Translations under genes and position numbers: made by a program
Notes under the pieces: model-generated
The model's input: the letters and a program-made list of their open reading frames with translations, nothing else
The model's database searches: none
What the model was told of the DNA's origin: nothing
Source of the DNA: Neotabrizicola shimadae
GTDB taxonomy: Bacteria; Pseudomonadota; Alphaproteobacteria; Rhodobacterales; Rhodobacteraceae
Direction of reading: 5' to 3'
Assembly: GCF_019623905.1 (NCBI RefSeq)
Contig: NZ_CP069370.1
Span: 2,982,001-3,046,000, forward strand
Length of the DNA stretch: 64,000 nt
In this document: piece by piece, positions 9,201-15,655 of the stretch
How positions within the stretch are numbered: position 1 is the stretch's first letter
Layout of the letters: every line of letters begins with the position of its first letter

Positions 9201-9889
9201 GCATGTTCGGCGGCGTCAGCCAGTCGACCTTCGATGCCGATGACGTCAACTCGTCCGGCTCGATCGACAGTTACAACCTCGGCCTCTACGCCGGCGGGCA
9301 ATTCGGCGCCCTCGGTGTGCGGGGTGGCGCGGCCTATGCCTGGAACGATGTCTCCATGTCGCGGACCGTGGCCTATCCCGGCCTGACCCAGGACAATGAC
9401 AGCAGCTACAACGCCAATACCACGCAGGTCTTCGGCGAACTCGGCTACCTGATGGACGGCGGCGCCTTCCAGTTCGAGCCTCTGGCCGGCCTGGCCTACA
9501 TGCATGTCAACGGCGCAGACTTCACCGAAACCGGAGGCGCTTCGGCACTCTCGGGTTCGACCGACAGCATGGACACCTTCTACTCCACGCTTGGCCTGCG
9601 CGTCTCCAGCGCGATCCAGCTGGGCGGCCGCGACCTGACCTCGCACGCGACCATCGGCTGGCAACATGCCTTCGGCGACATCACGCCCGAAACCTCCGCG
9701 GGCTTCGCGGGCGGATCCAGCCCGTTCACCGTGGCGGGCGCCCCCATCGCCGAAAACAGCCTGCCGCTCCAGGCCGGCATCACCTTTGCGCTGTCCGACA
9801 CGGCCAAGATCGACGCCTCCTACCTCGGCCAGTTCGCCGAAGACGCCATGCAGAACGCCTTCACGCTCCAGTTCTCGATGAAGTTCTGA
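6248..9889 (+). CDS. Autotransporter (type V secretion) outer-membrane protein
   Basis: A 1213-residue protein. Residues 1-45 form a long signal peptide (positively charged stretch, then LLASAATVLLMGAG, cleavage near TWAA). The N-terminal passenger (about 45-300) is extremely glycine-rich. Residues 500-640 contain passenger-associated PATR-type repeats: GTFTKQGDGALFMSG and GTLTKTGAGTLVLTA, each followed by a TGDVIIQAGVL-like strand. From about residue 939 to the end is the autotransporter beta-barrel (starting MFWMQAYGG), ending in Phe (LQFSMKF) as the BAM complex requires. No protease or lipase motif was recognised, so an adhesive or aggregating passenger is likely. The start at 6248 is chosen because it gives the signal peptide. 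Confidence 0.9.
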   Translation: MQSKSAPLAASAAFRPACPIRHRLLASAATVLLMGAGAAPTWAADGDGGAGVGVHTSGGTASILGTGGLGQGSGYANTSGGGGGAGVFGGNGGDGNPLGAGGKHGRGGYVPGMHAFDGGTSVADGGGNGGGGGGTHAYVGNLGGLVEFGNNGLAMGGQGGVGGYRNAEGNNIGGGGGGGGFGAIVTGLNGDSGTITAEILGGWGGDAGELKTSGGGGNGGTGLLIYQPKGDNVITIAGNTQIQGGSGGWGNTKMGDGARGIVLQDGTGNNTINIAGAVSGGNGGENPLTNPAPGNGGNGVAVVNMVGTTTLNISGSVAGGTSSPVPGGTGGVGIIGADLAIQLTGTASVAGGGNGTGGGQAAAIAFTGGTNTLTLNATSAGAPTISGAITHAGTTDALALGGTGAGTINSSVIQGFQSFVKSGTSTWAITGGPIDNIDTWVVNGGTLSIAGNLSSNNAAITLTDATLEVTADVVLDESMQLSGASGISVASGAYVVAPALMTGTGTFTKQGDGALFMSGNSSGYTGDVIIQAGVLGLDGLDPLSNVSSWTLSGGSFDISQNDVPVTAQNFSGSSAQSDVNIGSNALTLAQPADASYAGTFTGTGTLTKTGAGTLVLTADSLFSGTTIIDGGILQFGAGGTTGSIAGDIVNNATLSFNRSDDFTLNNAISGTGNLLLEGSGSATFGTAYSGSITALAGGIRLSGDTLANASAVLGSGAVLSGTGSVGSLTVLGSGIVGPGNSPGTITVNGPLNFSSGSIYQVDATPTGQSDLITASGTVILSSGSAVQVVAAPGSYAANTTYTILTSDNDISGAFGSATSNYAFLTPSLSYDPKTVFLTLTYTGTAFASLAQTGKHAATANAVQGLGFGNEVFDTMLLLSTEAVPGAFDALSGEAYASANTVLQQQSIYLRSAVDDRLRQGLSGQGSGIAAPAGAPGNDMSPMFWMQAYGGSGDTSSDGNAARIDNSIGGLLLGADLALDANVRAGMFGGVSQSTFDADDVNSSGSIDSYNLGLYAGGQFGALGVRGGAAYAWNDVSMSRTVAYPGLTQDNDSSYNANTTQVFGELGYLMDGGAFQFEPLAGLAYMHVNGADFTETGGASALSGSTDSMDTFYSTLGLRVSSAIQLGGRDLTSHATIGWQHAFGDITPETSAGFAGGSSPFTVAGAPIAENSLPLQAGITFALSDTAKIDASYLGQFAEDAMQNAFTLQFSMKF

Positions 9890-10002
9890 AGCGCGGGCAC
9901 CCCGGCAGGCAGCGGCACGGGCCATTGCGTCCAAGCCGCTGCCAAGACCACCCGGATCAGACCGACCCAACGTACAGTGAGGGCAAACGACAGAGCGATG
10001 CT

Positions 10003-10191
10003 CTCTGCGGGCAGAAGTTCGGTGTGGTGAACCCCACCCTCACCCGCGACGAGATCACCGTCACCTGCGAAGACGGCATGATCCAAAAGGTCCGGCTTTG
10101 CCTGACCAAGAACCTGGAACCCCGCCGCTGCGGCGCGGACGTGATCCGGGACTGCAGGCTGAAGAAAGCGGTGATGGAGCCGGTGCGGTAG
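10003..10191 (+). pseudogene. Remnant resembling the C-terminus of a ribonuclease T2
   Basis: About 62 in-frame codons read as a cysteine-rich tail: NPTLTRDEITVTCEDG, then VRLCLTKNLEPRRCG and VIRDC. This order (VTC, then VR-x-C-L with a charged L-x-PR-x-C) is what I recall from the end of alphaproteobacterial RNase T2 proteins. The two catalytic CAS histidine motifs and the rest of the enzyme are absent from the window, and no ribosome-binding site precedes the fragment, so it looks like a decayed gene end. It could instead be a short secreted protein that has lost its start. Confidence 0.4.
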
Positions 10192-10212
10192 GATGGGCAA
10201 TATTGCCCATCC
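10188..10212. repeat. REP-like palindrome with GTAG foot (copy A)
   Basis: GTAG (10188-10191) leads into a perfect 22-bp palindrome, 10191-10212, with arms GGATGGGCAAT and ATTGCCCATCC. Nearly the same sequence occurs at 27614-27639. It overlaps the stop codon of the RNase T2-like remnant. Confidence 0.65.
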
Positions 10213-10473
10213 TGCAGGTCCAAGCGCCGCCAGCCAGAGGCGCTCCCCTCTGCCAGCAAGGGGGAGGAACGGGTAGGCGCCGACGACAGCGCCGCGCACC
10301 CAGACCCCGCTCATCCCGCTTGCTGCCTGTGGGCGCACCATTCGACCACAGGCTGAACGAGGTGGAGCGGAAGCCCCTGACGCCGCGCGAAAGCGCCTCT
10401 TTCGACCCCTTGATTCCGTTCGTCCTCTGCACTGCCGGGTTCCCGGAATCGGCCACAGGTCCGTGTCGCAGGC

Positions 10474-11346
10474 TCAGGCGGCCTCGGAGTAGTCCACCGT
10501 CAAGTCGACCTGGTCCAACGAAAACCCCGTCGCGTTCTCGAGGATGGCCACACAATGCTCCTTCACGAACAGCTGGACGGTATCAGTGTCGGGGTCCTGC
10601 TCCATCGTCAGGTCGCTCTCCTCGGCCGGCCCGAGCGTATCGCCATCCCAGATCAGCCCAAGTCTCTCATCGGGCTGCCAGTCTGCAATGGTTACCGGAA
10701 GGTCGTCCGACTCGTCGACAAAGGAGATGAATTGATCTTCGTCTTCGCCACCCGTCATGGTGTCGCCGTCGTCTCCGACCAGAAGATCGGCGCCATGGCC
10801 GCCCGACAGCAGATCGCTGTCAGACTCCTCGGGAAAGAGGTCGACCGCGTCCAGCACGTCTTTGCCCGGATCGCCGTAAAGCGAATCCGCGCCCCTCCAG
10901 TCGATGATGACATCGTCGCCAACCCCGCCCCGTATCAGGTCGTCCCCGGAATCCAGCGCCAGATCGGGCGCAACCATGGGATCCGAGAAATCGTCACCCT
11001 CGCCCAGGAACACCCGGTCATTGCCTTCGCCCCCGATGAATAGGTCGTCCCCGTCCTGAGCGTAGATGCTGTCGTCTCCATCCCCCCCGGTGCCTTCGTC
11101 GTTTCCGCTGCCGGCCGTCACCGTATCATCGCCGGCGAGGGCATTTACGAAATCGTCCCCTGCCCGGGCATCAATCAGTTCTGCAGCATCGGTGCCGAAG
11201 ATGTCGTCATCCTCATCGGTGCCTTCAATCCGTGCCGGCTCCGGAGAAGTATCGTCATCGTTATCGTTGTCGCTACCACTATCGCCGAGAGACTCGCCGA
11301 TAAACACCGCCAATGGTAGCGCAAGCAAGAAAAGAAACACTTCCAT
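10474..11346 (-). CDS. Acidic RTX (hemolysin-type) calcium-binding repeat protein
   Basis: A 290-residue, strongly acidic protein with RTX nonapeptides in two blocks (about 70-125 and 135-205), for example GGDGDDSIY, GGEGNDRVF, GGVGDDVII and GGHGADLLV, which form a calcium-filled beta-roll. The C-terminal 85 residues are an all-beta domain (DLPVTIADWQPDERLGLIW), common at the end of Rhodobacteraceae RTX proteins. Unlike classical type I substrates it opens with a hydrophobic segment (residues 2-17), which may be a signal anchor. Function unknown; probably cell-surface or secreted. No T1SS genes are nearby. Confidence 0.85.
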   Translation of the reverse strand: MEVFLFLLALPLAVFIGESLGDSGSDNDNDDDTSPEPARIEGTDEDDDIFGTDAAELIDARAGDDFVNALAGDDTVTAGSGNDEGTGGDGDDSIYAQDGDDLFIGGEGNDRVFLGEGDDFSDPMVAPDLALDSGDDLIRGGVGDDVIIDWRGADSLYGDPGKDVLDAVDLFPEESDSDLLSGGHGADLLVGDDGDTMTGGEDEDQFISFVDESDDLPVTIADWQPDERLGLIWDGDTLGPAEESDLTMEQDPDTDTVQLFVKEHCVAILENATGFSLDQVDLTVDYSEAA

Positions 11347-11513
11347 AGCTAGCCCCCCAAGATCACCACAAATATTCGAATATTAAAGTGCGAGATACTT
11401 TGCCAATCAATGTGGCATAATGCCCAACAAACAGGCGGAACGGGAAGATCGGGAGTCCGCAGAGCGACCCAGGGTGCGTGCTCGCACATGGCCACCATCC
11501 GGCCCAGCAAGCC

Positions 11514-11535
11514 GTAGGTCGGGGTTCACCCCGAC
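11514..11535. repeat. REP-like palindrome with GTAG foot (copy C)
   Basis: GTAG (11514-11517) is followed by GTCGGGG, the loop TTCA, then CCCCGAC. The arms differ from copies A and B, but the foot and hairpin geometry are the same, implying compensatory change within one family. Confidence 0.5.
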
Positions 11536-11641
11536 TCACTCGCGCCAGCCCGTCCAGCAAAGATCGTCGCGCGACGCCAGGGTGAACCCAGGCCTTCGGG
11601 GCCCGCCGGATTTGCTTGCGGCAACGTCGAAATAGGCTCTC

Positions 11642-11666
11642 GTAGGGTGCGCATTCATTGCGCACC
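11642..11666. repeat. REP-like palindrome with GTAG foot (copy D)
   Basis: GTAG (11642-11645) leads into arms GGTGCGCA and TGCGCACC separated by a TTCAT loop. It has the same layout as the elements at 10188, 11514 and 27614. Confidence 0.5.
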
Positions 11667-11713
11667 ACCCCGCCCGCACATCTCACTGCGCGCCTGATCG
11701 CGCCCCCAACGAG

Positions 11714-11799
11714 CCTCGGACAATCCTTAAGTCCAAGTTAATCCGCGCTCGCAACCCATTGAAATCCCTCGCACGGACCAAGCGTCCGAGCTCGGACGC
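11714..11799. repeat. 86-bp intergenic element, copy 1
   Basis: It starts CCTCGGACAATCCTTAAG, contains TTAAGTCCAAGTTAA, and ends in the perfect 18-bp palindrome GCGTCCGAGCTCGGACGC (11782-11799). Copy 2 (34235-34320) is the same length with the same ends; copy 3 (43807-43892) is inverted and diverged at the far end. The palindrome lies 4 bp beyond the stop of the minus-strand quinone oxidoreductase gene, so it may also work as its terminator. The TTAA-N7-TTAA spacing matches the CtrA consensus. Confidence 0.7.
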
Positions 11800-11803
11800 C
11801 CCA

Positions 11804-12793
11804 TCACTCCACCTTCAGGACGATCTTGCCCACATGGCCCGACCCCTCCATCCGGGCATGGGCCTCGGCGGCCCGGTCCAGGGGGAACTCGCTGTCCATC
11901 ACCGGGGCAAAGCGCCCGGTCCGGATCAGCGGCCAGACATGGGCCTCCACCTCCGCCGCGATCCGGGCCTTGGCCAGGTCCGACTGGGGCCGGAGCGTGG
12001 ACCCGGTCAGGACCAGCCGCCGGGTCATCATCTCGGCAAAGTTCACCTCGGCCCTGGCCCCCTGCAGGAAGGCGATCTGGACCAGCCGCCCCTCATCCGC
12101 CAGCGCCCGGATGTTCCGGGCGATATAGGGCCCGCCCACCATGTCCAGGATCAGGTCGGCCCCGCCCATCCCCTTCACCTCCGCCGCCCAGTCCTCGTCC
12201 CTGTAGTTGAAGGCCCGCTCCGCCCCCAAATCCAAGCAGGCCGCGCATTTTTTGGCCGACCCCGCCGTGACGAACACCCGCGCCCCAAGCGCCCGGGCGA
12301 TCTGGATCGCCGTGGTCCCGATCCCCGACGACCCGCCATGCACCAGGAACCGCTCGCCCCCCTTCAGCCCGCCCCGCATCACCACGTTGGACCAGACGGT
12401 GAAGCAGGTCTCGGGCAGGCAAGCCGCCTCGCGCAAGCTCATCCCCTCGGGCACCGGCAAGGCATGGTCGGCCATCGTCACCGCATACTCGGCATAGCCT
12501 CCGCCCGGCAGCAAGGCCGTCACCCGGTCGCCGATCTGCCAGCGCGTGACCCCCGCGCCCAGTTCCACCACAGTCCCGCTCGCTTCCAGCCCCGGCAGCG
12601 GCGAGGCATTGGCGGGCGGCGCATACATCCCCGCCCGCTGCAGGGCATCGGGACGGTTCACTCCGGCCCATGCCACGCGGATCACGATCTGCCCGTGACC
12701 CGGCACCGGCACCGGCAGGATGCAGGGCTTAAGCACCTCTGGCCCGCCCGCCGCAGTGATCTCCACGGCCCGCATGGTGTGAGACAGGACCAT
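11804..12793 (-). CDS. NAD(P)H:quinone oxidoreductase, PIG3 type (zinc-free MDR family)
   Basis: A 329-residue medium-chain dehydrogenase/reductase. The N-terminal GroES-like half includes WAGVNRPDALQRAGMY, typical of the PIG3/TP53I3 group, and lacks the zinc ligands of alcohol dehydrogenases. The nucleotide-binding motif is HGGSSGIGTTAIQIARALGA (about 155-174). It reduces quinones with NADPH as cofactor. Its ATG overlaps the COQ9 stop by 1 bp, so both form an operon with a shared quinone theme. Met at residue 7 (MRAVEIT) is the alternative start and matches many homologues. Confidence 0.9.
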   Translation of the reverse strand: MVLSHTMRAVEITAAGGPEVLKPCILPVPVPGHGQIVIRVAWAGVNRPDALQRAGMYAPPANASPLPGLEASGTVVELGAGVTRWQIGDRVTALLPGGGYAEYAVTMADHALPVPEGMSLREAACLPETCFTVWSNVVMRGGLKGGERFLVHGGSSGIGTTAIQIARALGARVFVTAGSAKKCAACLDLGAERAFNYRDEDWAAEVKGMGGADLILDMVGGPYIARNIRALADEGRLVQIAFLQGARAEVNFAEMMTRRLVLTGSTLRPQSDLAKARIAAEVEAHVWPLIRTGRFAPVMDSEFPLDRAAEAHARMEGSGHVGKIVLKVE

Positions 12794-13473
12794 CAGCGCA
12801 CCCGCCCCGGCAGACCATCCTGCCCCGTCGGCGCCTGCACCCGGTCCAGCACCTTCAACGGCCCGTTCATCAAGGCCTTGCCGATCGGGTTTTCACGGAA
12901 GGCCGCCTTGGCCTTCTCGATCCGCATCACATCCTCGATGCGGCGGTCAAGGAAGGCCCAGGTCGCCTCGTGCGCCGGACTGTCGTCGCCCAGCCAGTAC
13001 AGCACCGTGGCCCCATAGACCGCCGAAAGGGTGGCCCGTTTCGAATACCAGTTCACATCGCGCGAGGTATCGCCAAGTGCGGTCCAGATCGCATCTGCGG
13101 TGCCCCAGATCAGCCTCGCGCCTTCGGCCGCATGGTTGGGCAATGCGAACAAAGCCGTGGCCCGCCGAACCACCTCTCGGTCCCCCGCAACCTGCAGCCG
13201 CAGACGCACCGCATGGGCGACCCGTTCGCGGAACCGCATCGCCGCCAGATCCTCGGTCGCCAGCAGTGCGGCCATTTCCGCATCGCCCCGCCGGTGCTGC
13301 GCCGCCGCCAGGTCCACGGCCCCACGCGGGAACAACCCCCGCGCCAGGTCCAGCGACACCCCGGCATCCCCGGCGGCTGCCCGGAACGTCGTGTCCGACC
13401 AGCCGTCGAAGGGAACATGGTCCAGCACCGTCCGCATCATCCGCGCGCGCGGGTCGTCACCTGTCTCGGTCAT
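12793..13473 (-). CDS. COQ9-family protein (ubiquinone biosynthesis factor)
   Basis: A 226-residue protein of the COQ9/TetR-like fold: an N-terminal helical half (VLDHVPFDGWSDTTFRAAAGDAGV) and the conserved C-terminal region containing DVNWYSKRATLSAVYGATVLYWL, which lines the lipid-binding pocket. In eukaryotes COQ9 binds isoprene lipids and works with COQ7 in ubiquinone synthesis; alphaproteobacterial copies are thought to be equivalent. ATG at 13473, preceded by a GGAG, is preferred over a GTG three codons earlier. It follows the HxlR gene by 5 bp and overlaps the quinone oxidoreductase gene by 1 bp. Confidence 0.9.
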   Translation of the reverse strand: MTETGDDPRARMMRTVLDHVPFDGWSDTTFRAAAGDAGVSLDLARGLFPRGAVDLAAAQHRRGDAEMAALLATEDLAAMRFRERVAHAVRLRLQVAGDREVVRRATALFALPNHAAEGARLIWGTADAIWTALGDTSRDVNWYSKRATLSAVYGATVLYWLGDDSPAHEATWAFLDRRIEDVMRIEKAKAAFRENPIGKALMNGPLKVLDRVQAPTGQDGLPGRVR

Positions 13474-13478
13474 TGCTC

Positions 13479-13904
13479 TCACTCCGCCGTTGCGCCCAAT
13501 CTAGCGCCTTCGCCGGCCCCCGCCATCCCCTCCAGGCTTGCCATGCCGTCGCGGTCGGCCTCGGGGAGTGTGGCTTCTTGCAGCATCTGGCCGAACCCGG
13601 CCATGGCAACCAGCACCGGCTCGATTCGGCGGCCCTTCTCGGTCAGCGTGTATTCGGTGCGGGGTGGAACGGTGGGGATCACCTTGCGGTGAACCAACCC
13701 CTGATCCTCCAGCATCCGCAACCGTTCCGCCAGGATGCGCGGGCTGATTCCCGCCAGCGAGACCTGAAGCTCGCTATATCGCCGCGTCCCGCGAAAGAGG
13801 TCGCGGAAGATCAGAGTCGTCCACTTGCCCGACAGGATCTCGCTTGCCGCGGCGATGGGGCAGGCAGGTGTGCATTCGGCTTCCATGGGCAGACTGGCGG
13901 GCAT
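13479..13904 (-). CDS. HxlR-family winged-helix transcriptional regulator (second copy)
   Basis: A 141-residue regulator: CPIAAASEILSGKWTTLIFRD near the N-terminus, recognition region SPRILAERLRMLEDQGLVHR, wing TVPPRTEYTLTEKGRR. A 40-residue acidic/Ala-rich tail follows the DNA-binding domain. It faces the small membrane-protein gene at 13996 across a region with direct and inverted repeats, and lies just upstream of COQ9 on the same strand, so it may have been inserted between COQ9 and rpsU with its partner. Confidence 0.9.
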   Translation of the reverse strand: MPASLPMEAECTPACPIAAASEILSGKWTTLIFRDLFRGTRRYSELQVSLAGISPRILAERLRMLEDQGLVHRKVIPTVPPRTEYTLTEKGRRIEPVLVAMAGFGQMLQEATLPEADRDGMASLEGMAGAGEGARLGATAE

Positions 13905-13919
13905 GGCGGCTTCTCCATA

Positions 13920-13953
13920 ACTTCACTTTTGGTAACCACTTCACTTTGTGAAG
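13920..13953. promoter_or_regulatory. Candidate HxlR operator
   Basis: ACTTCACTTT is repeated at 13920-13929 and 13938-13947, 18 bp apart. The second copy overlaps an inverted repeat, CTTCAC-TTT-GTGAAG (13939-13953). It lies midway between the divergent HxlR and membrane-protein genes and could control both. Confidence 0.5.
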
Positions 13954-13995
13954 TAAAGGCCTTAGTCTGCCTCGATCGCAACCCAGGAGCCTGCC

Positions 13996-14400
13996 ATGCC
14001 CTTCCTACGACCCGTCGCCTATGTCATTGGCCTTTCGCAAATCCTGCTGGCCATCTTGTACTTTGCCGTTCCTGCTGGCTTCGTCGCCTGGCAGGGCCTG
14101 ACCCCGCCCGCGGCCGACGCCGGCTATCCGCTGGCCATGCTGGCGGCAAGGTTTCTGGTCTACGGCATCGGGATGTTCCACATTGCCCGCGACCCGGCCG
14201 GCAACCTGTTCTGGGCGCGAGGCATGGTGGCGATCCAGGTCATCGACCTGCTGGCTGGCGCCGCCTATCTGGCCGCGGGACTGATCACACCCGCCACGGC
14301 AGCCCTTCCCATGGTCAACGCGGCGCTGTTCGCCCTCGCCCTGCACTGGGCGCTCGGCCAGGTCCGCCCCACGACGGCCGTTCGCGAGCGGGCAGCCTGA
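13996..14400 (+). CDS. Small four-helix membrane protein, function unknown
   Basis: A 134-residue protein with four hydrophobic helices (about 7-28, 44-64, 74-95, 98-120) and a short charged tail. No family was recognised with confidence; the topology resembles small DoxX/DUF4345-like integral membrane proteins. The ribosome-binding site is CAGGAG, 9 bp before the ATG. It is divergent from an HxlR regulator with an operator-like repeat between them, which suggests induction by whatever that regulator senses. Confidence 0.7.
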   Translation: MPFLRPVAYVIGLSQILLAILYFAVPAGFVAWQGLTPPAADAGYPLAMLAARFLVYGIGMFHIARDPAGNLFWARGMVAIQVIDLLAGAAYLAAGLITPATAALPMVNAALFALALHWALGQVRPTTAVRERAA

Positions 14401-14497
14401 CTGCCGCGTGAAGGTGGACAAGTGCGCCGCCTTCTGCTATCCGCCCCCGGCCTGCACATACCGTGCAACTCCAGCTTAGAAAGGTGGTGAAAACCAC

Positions 14498-14704
14498 ATG
14501 CAGGTCAGCGTTCGTGACAACAACGTCGAACAGGCCCTCCGGGCTCTGAAGAAGAAGCTCCAGCGCGAAGGCGTCTTCCGTGAAATGAAGCTCAAGCAGC
14601 ATTTCGAGAAGCCCTCCGTCAAGAAGGCGCGGGAGCAAGCCGAAGCGATCCGCCGTGCGCGCAAGCTCGCGCGCAAGAAGGCTCAGCGCGAAGGCGCTCT
14701 TTAA
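14498..14704 (+). CDS. rpsU: 30S ribosomal protein bS21
   Basis: A 68-residue basic protein with the standard bS21 sequence: [38 protein letters not shown], then a very basic C-terminal helix rich in Arg and Lys. It binds the small subunit near the anti-Shine-Dalgarno region and helps initiation. It has a strong AAGGTGG ribosome-binding site, and a hairpin with a T-run follows it. Homologues of COQ9 are commonly neighbours of rpsU in this bacterial group; here an HxlR/membrane-protein pair separates them. Confidence 0.97.
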   Translation: MQVSVRDNNVEQALRALKKKLQREGVFREMKLKQHFEKPSVKKAREQAEAIRRARKLARKKAQREGAL

Positions 14705-14748
14705 GGCGTTCTTGCCGACACTGGGGCCGAAAGGCCCGATATGGGCAG

Positions 14749-14774
14749 CCCCCGTCCGCGAGGCCGGGGGTTTT
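14749..14774 (+). terminator. Rho-independent terminator after rpsU
   Basis: CCCCCG (14749-14754) pairs with CGGGGG (14765-14770), followed directly by TTTT. A smaller GGGCC/GGCCC hairpin lies just upstream, at about 14724-14736. Confidence 0.75.
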
Positions 14775-14845
14775 CCTTTGCCACCGCCCTGCATTCCGCG
14801 CGCAATGGGGCTGAACCGGCGAACTGCGCCATGAAGGAGACCACC

Positions 14846-15655
14846 ATGCTGATCCGATATGGCTATGACATCACCGTCGACTGCGCGCAGGACACGCCGA
14901 TGATCTCGATGATGTCGGTGCGCGACGAACGCCTCGACGACCTGCGACGGCAAGAGGCCATCGTCACCACGCCATCCGTGCCGATCACCGCTTACCGTGA
15001 CCAGTTCGGCAACACCTGCCGGCGCTTTGCCGCGCCCGCCGGCCTGTTCTCGATCCGCGCAGATGCTGTCATCGAAAGCAAGGCCACACCGGACCCGGCC
15101 TTCCCCGAGGCGCGCGAAACGCCGATTGCGCATCTGCCGGACCAGGCGATTCTCTATCTCCTCGGCAGCCGGTACTGCGAGACCGACAAACTCAGCCAGA
15201 TCGCCTGGGACCTGTTCGGCCAGACCGCACCGGGCTGGGCACGGGTGCAGGCAATCTGCGACTTCGTCCACAACCACATCCGCTTCGACTACATGAACGC
15301 CCGGTCCACACGCACGGCCTATGAGGCCTGGCAGGAGCGCACGGGCGTCTGTCGCGACTTCGCCCACCTGGCCGTGGCTTTCTGCCGCTGCATGAACATC
15401 CCCACCCGCTATGTGAACGGCTACCTGGGCGACATCGGCGTGCCCGTCACAGGCCCGATGGACTTCGCCGCCTGGATCGAGGTCTTTCTCGATGGCCGCT
15501 GGCACACGTTCGACCCACGCAACAACATGCCCCGCATCGGCCGCATCGTGGTGGCCCATGGCCGCGATGCCGCCGACGTGCCGCTGATCCACTCCTTCGG
15601 GCCGCATGTGCTGAAGAACTTCACCGTCTGGACCGACGAGGTTCCGGCCGCCTAG
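14846..15655 (+). CDS. Transglutaminase-like cysteine-protease fold protein
   Basis: A 269-residue protein with an N-terminal beta domain and a transglutaminase core. The nucleophile is Cys169 in RTGVCRDFAHLAVAFCR, and the Asp of the FDP block is Asp223. In standard members a His precedes AW in HAW-x-EV; here that block reads DFAAWIEVF, so the canonical His is missing, which seems usual for this alphaproteobacterial subgroup. The start at 14846 is set by a GGAG 7 bp upstream; an ATG at 14831 would put that site inside the gene. It ends 3'-to-3' with the Lrp-type regulator, sharing 4 bp. Confidence 0.8.
   Translation: MLIRYGYDITVDCAQDTPMISMMSVRDERLDDLRRQEAIVTTPSVPITAYRDQFGNTCRRFAAPAGLFSIRADAVIESKATPDPAFPEARETPIAHLPDQAILYLLGSRYCETDKLSQIAWDLFGQTAPGWARVQAICDFVHNHIRFDYMNARSTRTAYEAWQERTGVCRDFAHLAVAFCRCMNIPTRYVNGYLGDIGVPVTGPMDFAAWIEVFLDGRWHTFDPRNNMPRIGRIVVAHGRDAADVPLIHSFGPHVLKNFTVWTDEVPAA

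Larger units (their letters stand above)
9890..10473. other. Gene-poor interval between autotransporter and RTX gene
   Basis: A 584-bp stretch without an intact gene. It holds the RNase T2-like remnant (10003-10191) and a GTAG-footed palindrome (10188-10212). From 10213 to 10473 nothing convincing was seen beyond short G/C-rich inverted repeats. No terminator with a T-run follows the autotransporter. Confidence 0.5.
11347..11713. other. Intergenic region carrying clustered small palindromes
   Basis: No gene was seen. It begins with an AT-rich stretch (about 11366-11400) just upstream of the RTX gene, probably its promoter region on the minus strand. It then holds two GTAG-footed palindromes (11514-11535 and 11642-11666) and a looser hairpin with GTGCG/CGCAC arms near 11474-11487. 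The 86-bp repeat follows at 11714. The cluster suggests a repeat-receptive or decayed interval. Confidence 0.5.

Noticed and set aside
7964-9970. A 668-codon minus-strand open frame opposite the autotransporter
   Set aside because: The plus-strand autotransporter has a signal peptide, PATR repeats and a terminal barrel; the antisense frame has none.
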